From Planctomycetota bacterium (GTDB lineage Bacteria; Planctomycetota; Planctomycetia; Pirellulales; Lacipirellulaceae), in the NCBI GenBank assembly GCA_024278035.1, contig JAJRUA010000136.1, positions 1 through 10,753 on the forward strand: a DNA stretch of 10,753 nt. The letters are read 5' to 3'. Shown piece by piece: positions 1 to 5,376 of the stretch; position 1 is the first letter of the stretch; the number at the start of each line of letters is the position of its first letter. The position numbers were made by a program, and so were the translations under genes. A model generated the notes under the pieces. It did not search any database. It saw only the letters and a list, made by a program, of their open reading frames with translations, and was not told where the DNA came from.

Positions 1-95
1 ACAACACCAATCAATATCGCAAAGCCAATGAATAGTAACAAAAGTATCCCCCACAAGGATAAACTAGATGCATGCGTCATATGATCTGGTTGCAT
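1..95 (-). CDS. Small membrane protein, N-terminal part only, translationally coupled to the kinase gene
   Basis: On the minus strand the kinase gene ends in GGA GGT GCA TGA. Inside those last codons lies a perfect AGGAGG (101-106), 6 nt ahead of an ATG that shares one base with the TGA (TGATG). A second ATG three bases earlier (98) is the alternative start but sits too close to the Shine-Dalgarno. The open frame gives about 31 residues before the window ends: a short polar N-terminus (MQPDHMTHASS) and then one strongly hydrophobic stretch (LSLWGILLLLFIGFAILIG), which reads as a membrane helix or signal anchor. The layout predicts co-translation with the membrane kinase, perhaps as its partner. 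Codon third positions are AT-richer than in the kinase, which argues slightly against a conserved gene. The family is not recognised because the rest lies outside the window. Confidence 0.6.
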   Translation of the reverse strand, partial: MQPDHMTHASSLSLWGILLLLFIGFAILIGV

Positions 96-2194
96 CATGC
101 ACCTCCTATGGCGTTAACACCGCGGGCCAATGTGGCTCGTTCACTGGGGGGAAGCCAAATGCTCGCCGCTTGTGTTGCGAAGGCGATCACGGCGGCGAGC
201 ACCATGCCGATCGGTTGCGGATACCAAGCAACGAGCGTCAACAGCCACGCCAACAGCGCAACGCTCGCAATCGACATAAAGCCAATCCTGCGGCGACGGA
301 TGTACTCTGCCGAACGCCACCAGCGAATCCCTAGGAACAACAAGCCAAAATAAACGGCCGAGGCGAGAGGCGGGACCGTGAGTTGGCTGGAGCCCGGTTC
401 CACCGCTTGGTAGAGATCCACATCGAACATTTTTTCTAGCAAACATTCCTGCCCACGAGGAGACGCATCGTCCCACCAAGGGAGTTGTAAATCGAGCATG
501 CTTGCCAAACCGAAGGCGGCAAGGCCCAACATGATACCGAAGAGGAGTTGCAAGCCGCGGCGTGGAGCGTGGTCTTCGACACTCGTCTCGGTCAGGGCGT
601 TGGAGATAAGCACTCCCCAGGAGCCGAGCGTCGAGACAACGGCAAGCCAAAGACCGAGAGGCGCCCCGTTCGCTAGGTACGACAAGTCCGCTTCAAGTGC
701 GCCATCTAATAGCACGGGCACAGCAAGCGTCGAAGCGACGCTTGTCACGAGGGCTGCCACGAGCATCGAGCCGATCAGCGTCCGCAGGCGATGGCGACGG
801 GTTCGCTGGCGCAATTGCTGCCGGGCAGCGTCGCGCCAATTGTAGCGACGTGCCCGATTGGCGGTCGGTTTACTCGAGAGGGGTTGCGATCCTGCCATGG
901 TACGACCATTGGGGCCGACTTGTGAGAGAGGTGCCGGCGCGGCGGCTTCTTGCAGGAACGCGGACCAAATGACGTAGTAAATTACGTAGAACGGCAAGAT
1001 CGTTATCAAGAGACCGAGCCAAACACCTGACGTGACAAAAGCAAAGCCGACCAATCCCATCAAAGCGAGGCCTTTAGCAAGCGGCGTTGCAGGCCAATTA
1101 TGCCATCGTTCTCGGCCGGTTTCCGTCAATTCAACCAAGCCTTGCCAGAGAGGTTCTTTGGAAGGCGAGTCGGTTGCCTTATGCGGTGGCGTTGAAACGG
1201 GGGACCAAACCTGCGGGCCGTCGCCTTGGGAGCCATTGTCTTGGGGAATGGCTTCATCAAGCACCGGTTCGCCATTGGCAAAATCGGTCTTGAAGTTGGG
1301 CAACAGGGCGATCATCTCTTCGACCGTGCCGATCCGCGTTTCAGGGTCTTTTGCCAAAGCGCGACGGATCACCGTATGGAAACGAGGATCAACGCCCGAC
1401 AGGCCAGGGTCTGCTGTCAGGTGTTTCATCAACACTTCGCCCGCACTCTCGCCATCGAACGGCACGCGCCCCGTCAGCATTTCGTAAAGGATGACGCCAA
1501 GAGCATAAGTGTCGATCTCACGGCCATAGCGCCCACCGGAAATTTCAGGGGCCATGTAGTGGATCGTGCCAACCGACTCGGTCTGGCCACTACGACGACT
1601 GGCCGAGATAAACTTGGCAAGACCATAGTCGCCGATCTTGATGTTGGTCGGTGTCGCTTCGGCGCCTGGGGCCCCTTCTAGAAAGAGGTTACCCGGTTTC
1701 AGGTCGCGGTGGACAATGCCGTTTTGGTGGAGATGGCTCACGCCCGCCGCCACGCCGTGCATCCAAGCGACCGCCGCCTCGGGTCCAATCCCTTCGGGCG
1801 AACGGGCAAGCAAGTCTTCGAGCGACTCGCCGCCGACGTACTCCATGACGACCCATTCGTCTTCCATCCGGTCAGTCCGAATGTCGTAGAGCGAGATCAG
1901 GTTCGGGTGTTTGAGATTAAGGCACTGCCGAACGCCACGTAGCTCGATATCCAGGTTGCGTCGCAGCAGCTTGAGGGCGACCTCTTTGCCAGCGTCGCTT
2001 GTCGCAAAATAGACTTCGCCAAAGCCACCTTGGCCGACGCCCCGTTTGATGGTGTAACCTTCGAGTGGCTTGTCGCCCGTCTTGTAAAGAAATTTCCGTG
2101 CTTTACGACGACGTTTTTTTCCTTCCACGCCATTAGCCGCCGCAACGTCATCGGACGGCGCTGTCGGTTCGGCATCGCGTGGCAGAGGGCTCAT
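95..2194 (-). CDS. Transmembrane Ser/Thr protein kinase (PknB-like, Hanks type) with polytopic C-terminus
   Basis: This 699-residue protein has a cytosolic kinase domain at about residues 45-300: glycine loop GVGQGGFGEV (52-61), VALK lysine 75, catalytic loop HRDLKPGN (162-169, Asp164), DYG in place of the usual DFG (189-191) and APE (215-217). All catalytic residues are present, so it should transfer phosphate from ATP to Ser/Thr. It is an RD kinase, so activation-loop phosphorylation is likely. After a linker (about 305-370) come roughly eight hydrophobic segments, two at about 375-412 and six between 473 and 681, interrupted by an Arg-rich stretch (about 448-471). This replaces the single helix plus PASTA domains of classical PknB. 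The start at 2194 was chosen because the 19 codons back to the ATG at 2251 are AT-rich at third positions and include a rare ATA; neither ATG has a strong Shine-Dalgarno. A twin-FHA gene lies upstream and a coupled small membrane gene downstream. Confidence 0.93.
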   Translation of the reverse strand: MSPLPRDAEPTAPSDDVAAANGVEGKKRRRKARKFLYKTGDKPLEGYTIKRGVGQGGFGEVYFATSDAGKEVALKLLRRNLDIELRGVRQCLNLKHPNLISLYDIRTDRMEDEWVVMEYVGGESLEDLLARSPEGIGPEAAVAWMHGVAAGVSHLHQNGIVHRDLKPGNLFLEGAPGAEATPTNIKIGDYGLAKFISASRRSGQTESVGTIHYMAPEISGGRYGREIDTYALGVILYEMLTGRVPFDGESAGEVLMKHLTADPGLSGVDPRFHTVIRRALAKDPETRIGTVEEMIALLPNFKTDFANGEPVLDEAIPQDNGSQGDGPQVWSPVSTPPHKATDSPSKEPLWQGLVELTETGRERWHNWPATPLAKGLALMGLVGFAFVTSGVWLGLLITILPFYVIYYVIWSAFLQEAAAPAPLSQVGPNGRTMAGSQPLSSKPTANRARRYNWRDAARQQLRQRTRRHRLRTLIGSMLVAALVTSVASTLAVPVLLDGALEADLSYLANGAPLGLWLAVVSTLGSWGVLISNALTETSVEDHAPRRGLQLLFGIMLGLAAFGLASMLDLQLPWWDDASPRGQECLLEKMFDVDLYQAVEPGSSQLTVPPLASAVYFGLLFLGIRWWRSAEYIRRRRIGFMSIASVALLAWLLTLVAWYPQPIGMVLAAVIAFATQAASIWLPPSERATLARGVNAIGGA

Positions 2195-2469
2195 ATTTTT
2201 TGCTTCTTGCAAAGTACCGGGTATACGGGAAGGGCGAACATTTTGTAGCACGGCTCAAAACGGTTGGGCGATTTTAATTTTCCTGGCCGCTGGATGCCAT
2301 CCAACTATTTTTAGAGGTTGATTCCTATTGTAAATGATGGATGACTAGGGAGCGGAGGTTTTCTACTAGCCGCAGGCGGAAGCCGGCGGAGTCGAAAGAC
2401 GTATAAAGACCACGGCTTCCGCCTGCGGCTAGGGTAAATGCACCGACTTTGCTGGTGTAAGCGTAGGTG
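2195..2469. other. Intergenic region between the FHA gene and the kinase gene, with a palindromic element
   Basis: This 275-base gap separates two co-directional minus-strand genes. Its main content is a 20-bp perfect inverted repeat (2366-2432). The stretch 2252-2340 is AT-rich and would be the kinase leader and promoter, but no promoter stands out convincingly. No additional gene is supported: the open frames here are extensions or shadows of neighbours. Confidence 0.6.
2366..2432. repeat. 20-bp perfect inverted repeat with 27-nt loop (REP/BIME-like or terminator-like)
   Basis: The left arm 2366-2385 (ctagccgcaggcggaagccg) is the exact reverse complement of the right arm 2413-2432, with 27 bases between (2386-2412). 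It lies downstream of the FHA stop codon and upstream of the kinase. It could fold into a strong hairpin in RNA from either strand. No U-tract follows the stem on the minus strand, so an intrinsic terminator is less likely than a dispersed palindromic repeat or an RNA-stabilising stem. Its core CCGCCTGCGGCT recurs in the hairpin at 3250-3269. Confidence 0.85.
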
Positions 2470-3222
2470 TCATACCGCTTCTTCGATGCAAATCGTGAAA
2501 TCTTGCCCTTCGATTGGCAAACCAGGGAGGATTTTGATCGGTTCTTTGGTCGGCACGCCATCGACCAGCAGGCCTGCTTCACTCCGGCAAAGAAGCCCCT
2601 CTGTCGTGCGAAACAGCAGAAGGTCGGTTGCCCAGTCGCGGCAACGGATGTGGCTATGCGGCTTCGGCCCTAAAACGCAGCTTTCGGCCATCAGAACAAT
2701 GCCATCGGCGGCGGGATGGGTACGGTGTCCACTTTCGACGGTGAGGGTCGCCGTTGCGCTTAGGGCGTGTGGCTGGCGGAAGCGAAGCCTCGCCGTTTCG
2801 CCCAGTCGCAGTTCGGCTCCGTCGGTCAGCAGGGCGGGCCCTTCCATCAGTCGGCCATCCATCCAAACGGGCGCAAGGGGCATTAGCATCCAGTCGCCAA
2901 CCGATCGGCGGAGCTTGATATGCTGACGAGAAAGGTCGGCCAGCAAACCAATGTCAGGCATTGTGCCGGAGGGGCGATCCCCGCCGGGATGGCCAAGCGT
3001 TAGTTCTTCGGCAAGGCAAAGACGGAAACCTCCGACACCATCGATCCACAGTAGATGCTGATCGGATCGCGGGGCATTGTGGTTGGACGAACCGGGCAAG
3101 GTTTCCTCCTTCGTGGCACCAGCGTGCGAAGTTTCTTGCAGTGACAAACTGAGGTCATGCACTTTACTGCTACTCTTCGTCGGGCGATAAGTGGTCGCCG
3201 CAAGTGATGAATCGAGGGACAT
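2470..3222 (-). CDS. FHA domain protein with two FHA-like domains
   Basis: This 250-residue protein is soluble, with no signal peptide or membrane segment. Residues 1-55 are polar and Ser/Thr-rich, probably disordered, and could be a phosphorylation tail. Residues about 58-153 resemble an FHA fold, a phosphothreonine reader: a strand ending LTLG(H) near 77, then the signature SRQH (Ser98, His101), and the later run of short strands (LLTDGAELRLGETARLRF). The Arg that usually follows the Gly is not seen (GHPGG). A second, more divergent copy spans about 173-249 (VLGPKPHSHI, then LLVDGVP and a final strand DFTICIEE). The likely role is recognition of targets phosphorylated by the adjacent kinase, whose gene lies downstream on the same strand. 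An AGGA lies 12 nt before the ATG. The FHA assignment rests on motif pattern; the partner is inferred from position. Confidence 0.8.
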   Translation of the reverse strand: MSLDSSLAATTYRPTKSSSKVHDLSLSLQETSHAGATKEETLPGSSNHNAPRSDQHLLWIDGVGGFRLCLAEELTLGHPGGDRPSGTMPDIGLLADLSRQHIKLRRSVGDWMLMPLAPVWMDGRLMEGPALLTDGAELRLGETARLRFRQPHALSATATLTVESGHRTHPAADGIVLMAESCVLGPKPHSHIRCRDWATDLLLFRTTEGLLCRSEAGLLVDGVPTKEPIKILPGLPIEGQDFTICIEEAV

Positions 3223-3249
3223 CCTATTCTATCGTCCTGAAAAGAATTA

Positions 3250-3269
3250 CCCAGCCGCCTGCGGCTGGG
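3250..3269 (-). terminator. GC-rich hairpin between the coiled-coil and FHA genes, possible intrinsic terminator
   Basis: The arms CCCAGCCGC (3250-3258) and GCGGCTGGG (3261-3269) form a perfect 9-bp stem with a 2-base loop. It lies in the 63-base gap 3' of the coiled-coil gene stop (3286-3288). On the minus strand the stem is followed by TAATTCTTTTC, a moderately U-rich tail compatible with Rho-independent termination or attenuation before the FHA gene. It shares the 12-base core CCGCCTGCGGCT with the inverted repeat at 2366-2432, so it may instead be a short relative of that repeat. Confidence 0.55.
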
Positions 3270-3285
3270 AGGGATTGTTGAGGGG

Positions 3286-4092
3286 TCAATCAGCGACAAC
3301 TTGAACGATGGTGGTTGGCAATTCGTTACCCTTTCCAAAGTAGGCTGCCACTTGATCGATCACGTCGATTGACTCAGTCTCGTCCAGAACGATTTCTCCC
3401 GGCATGGTGAGGTCGGCATTCGCAAGACGAGCCGCCACGTCAAGCCGAGAACGAATGTCGGCGATCAGGCCTTTGGCCCGAGCGAGTTGGCTATCGTCGA
3501 ACTCAAGATCGCTGGAGGCTTGGGCGACGGTAACCAATTTTTGCTTCGCTTCGAGGTTCATGATATCGGCCTCAAGATTCTTTTGGGCGGAAATCATGGC
3601 CGCGAGTTTTTGTCGGGCGGCGTCAAGGTTCCGCTGCCGGGCATCGCGCATCTTTTGCATGTGCGTGAGCGTCTCATCCTTTACCTTATGGCGAGTGAAC
3701 CGACGCGTGAGGTCCTCGGTCACCTCGGCACGTGAGTAGCTACGACCGGCGTAACGGAAGACCGACTGATCCGAGTGGAGATCGGCGCTCAGTCGGAGGA
3801 TGTCCGCTTCGCCCTGCTCGGCCTTTTGGTGGGCGCCGGTGATTTGTTCGTTCAGACGATCCAGGGCAATCTCTTCCTTGGCAATCACTCGCATCGAGTT
3901 GCGAACCTCAGGAGCAAGATCGCGGACCATCTGGCGAGCACGGTCGATCTGGAAGTCGATAGGCACGGCATCGGTGACGCTGGCCGTCGTCCGGTTCCAG
4001 GCAGTGGAGAAATAGCTACACGCATCCCGGCCAAGTGTGACTCCGGCGACGAGCATAACGGCAAGCGAAGTAACGATAATTTTTTTGAACAT
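3286..4092 (-). CDS. Secreted or periplasmic coiled-coil protein, function unknown
   Basis: This 268-residue protein has an N-terminal signal or anchor: MFKK followed by a hydrophobic core to about residue 20, with no clear AxA cleavage site. Next comes a short GRDACSY segment with the only cysteine (Cys25). Most of the remainder is charged and helical with heptad-like spacing, at about 47-105 and 135-225, and reads as two coiled-coil arms separated by a segment with aromatic residues (VFRYAGRSYS, 111-120). The C-terminus (about 230-268) is less charged. Such envelope coiled-coil proteins with a GRDA-type motif after the signal are, as I recall, common in planctomycetes, but no biochemical role is known to me. 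A weak similarity to PspA-like helical proteins is possible but not supported by a specific motif. GAGG lies 10 nt before the ATG. It is the first gene of the minus-strand group. Confidence 0.85.
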   Translation of the reverse strand: MFKKIIVTSLAVMLVAGVTLGRDACSYFSTAWNRTTASVTDAVPIDFQIDRARQMVRDLAPEVRNSMRVIAKEEIALDRLNEQITGAHQKAEQGEADILRLSADLHSDQSVFRYAGRSYSRAEVTEDLTRRFTRHKVKDETLTHMQKMRDARQRNLDAARQKLAAMISAQKNLEADIMNLEAKQKLVTVAQASSDLEFDDSQLARAKGLIADIRSRLDVAARLANADLTMPGEIVLDETESIDVIDQVAAYFGKGNELPTTIVQVVAD

Positions 4093-4265
4093 GGTTCGAG
4101 TGCCTCAAAAAGCGACAGGAAAAAGGGGACGGATGCCACCTCTTTGGGCGGCTCTAAGGGGTATCTCGCCTGCCGACGGACAATCTTGGGATATTTCTGA
4201 AAGAAAAGTGGGCAACCCCTGGCCGCAGCCCCGCGTAGAGAGAGAATGAGCGATAGTACTCTGGT

Positions 4266-4347
4266 GGCGAGCGGTGGGCGCGTTAGCCCCCCGATAGTGG
4301 CGTCGGCCTCCCCCGTTTATCGGAGGGCTAACGCCCATCCGCTCGCC
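4266..4347. repeat. Long imperfect inverted repeat (about 30-bp arms) in the divergent intergenic region
   Basis: The left arm 4266-4296 and the reverse complement of the right arm 4318-4347 share GGCGAGCGG, GGGCG, TTAGCCC and CCGATA. They differ by one mismatch, a one-base insertion and a two-base deletion, with a 21-base loop. It lies between the divergent starts of the coiled-coil gene (4092) and the lipoprotein gene (4376), and ends 28 bases before the latter. The imperfect, drifting arms suggest an old mobile or dispersed palindromic repeat rather than a conserved regulatory stem, though it would form a large hairpin in a lipoprotein mRNA that started upstream of it. The rest of 4093-4375 shows nothing further that can be supported. 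Confidence 0.85.
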
Positions 4348-4375
4348 GGTTTCCCTTGTTTATTACCCGAATACA

Positions 4376-4942
4376 ATGCGACATACGTTTCCGCTACTCG
4401 CTGTTTTTGCCATTTCCGCTACTTCGCTCACTGGCTGTGCAAAAGGCCCCGTAAAGGCGGATCCGGCGGTTGTTGCCAAACTTCGGTCGCAACTTTTGCT
4501 GGCCGAAGAGCCGGCTGGTGCGGTAACGCTGCTTGAATGGCGAGAAGCAGAGCAAGAAACGGACATGATCACCCTCGTTGGCCAAATAGGCGGAATGCCC
4601 AATCCCTGGGGCGATTCGGCCCCTGATTTCCCCTGGCGAGCCGGGGAAGCGACGTTCTTTGTCGTTGATCCGGCAACCGTCGCTGAATTCACAGGCCATA
4701 CGGAGGAAGAGGCGGACGCCCATGCGGCGGATTGCTCTTTTTGTGCTCGCAAAGCATCGACCAAAACGGGCTCGATCACCGCCGTGAGCTTCCTTTCAGG
4801 CGATGGCAAGGCGATTCCGATCGATGCGCGTGAGCTTCTGGGCGTGAAGGTTGGTGACACGGTTATCGTTCGAGGCAAGCCCAAGCCCTTGGGCGACGAT
4901 TTGCTGATCCTTGAGGCAGAGGGTCTTTTTATTCGCGAATAG
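4376..4942 (+). CDS. Putative lipoprotein with HxxxCxxC motif and possible OB-like fold
   Basis: This 188-residue protein starts with MRHTFPLLAVFAISATSLTGC: a short n-region, a hydrophobic core and a clear lipobox LTGC with the acylated cysteine at 21. It should be exported and lipid-anchored, facing the periplasm. The mature part is soluble. Short beta-like stretches at about 63-72 (MITLVGQIGG), 92-97, 134-140 and 158-187 (VGDTVIVRGKP, then LLILEAEGLFI) suggest a small beta-barrel similar in style to OB folds, with no specific family recognised. His116, Cys120 and Cys123 (HAADCSFC) form an HxxxCxxC motif that could bind a metal or form a disulfide. No Shine-Dalgarno is visible before the ATG, and the sequence just upstream is AT-rich. 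It stands alone, divergent from the coiled-coil gene and well separated from the glycan genes downstream. Confidence 0.85.
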   Translation: MRHTFPLLAVFAISATSLTGCAKGPVKADPAVVAKLRSQLLLAEEPAGAVTLLEWREAEQETDMITLVGQIGGMPNPWGDSAPDFPWRAGEATFFVVDPATVAEFTGHTEEEADAHAADCSFCARKASTKTGSITAVSFLSGDGKAIPIDARELLGVKVGDTVIVRGKPKPLGDDLLILEAEGLFIRE

Positions 4943-5376
4943 CCCTCTTTCGGGCCAAACAGCGGGTGTCCTCCAGAAACAGCGCCACGCTGGCATGTTG
5001 GCTTTTCACAACCTTCTGGATTCTCCTAACAGCCGAATTCTTGGTGTTTTTACCAATTTGGCTCGCAATGATTGCGGGTGATTGAGCGTCTTAAATTGGG
5101 ACAGCTTCAACCCCCGCTTACCCGGGCTTCCTGTGGAAATGGGGTGTTTTGTTCCTTTTCAAGAGAGGCGGCCACTCGCTTTGCGCTCCTGGCTGGAGGC
5201 TTTCACGGTTCTTTTGGTCCGATAATTGCTCCGTAAGCTTTATGGTTTTTGTCCACAGCGATCGACGGCGGGACGGTTTGCCGCAACAATGACCCATTCA
5301 CGATGTCACAGAGTTGGGTAACGTTGTGAAGAGACTGAGGGAACAGGAAACAAGAGAAGAAGCTAAGGAACACCCT
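4943..5376. other. 434-base intergenic region without a supported gene
   Basis: Both strands were read and no frame here has a credible start, composition and length; the minus-strand frame over 5203-5793 is mainly the shadow of the transferase gene. The stretch contains nested short palindromes around 5053-5099 and must hold the promoter and leader of the transferase gene, but no clear -35/-10 pair was found. A short GCCC/GGGC stem at 4942-4955 after the lipoprotein stop lacks a T-tract. Confidence 0.55.
5053..5099. repeat. Nested short inverted repeats upstream of the sugar-phosphate transferase gene
   Basis: CCAATTT (5053-5059) pairs with AAATTGG (5093-5099), and between them lies the near-palindrome CGCAATGATTGCG (5064-5076). 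The inner element has the size and symmetry of a dimeric regulator site. It lies about 300 bases upstream of the likely start, so a direct role in that gene's promoter is uncertain. Short palindromes of this length can arise by chance. Confidence 0.35.

Noticed and set aside
141..650. 169-codon minus-strand open frame
   Set aside because: It lies wholly inside the kinase gene in another frame. Its peptide is Arg/Cys-rich with no domain logic, while the kinase frame encodes membrane helices there.
1032..1681. Two 151-codon plus-strand open frames
   Set aside because: They are antisense shadows of the kinase domain. Both are low-complexity in composition and have no ribosome site.
2195..2251. 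Kinase start at the upstream ATG 2251
   Set aside because: The 19 extra codons are AT-rich at third positions and include a rare ATA, unlike the gene body. It is kept as an alternative because neither start has a strong Shine-Dalgarno.
4942..4955. GCCC/GGGC stem after the lipoprotein stop as a terminator
   Set aside because: The stem has only 4 bp and no T-run follows.
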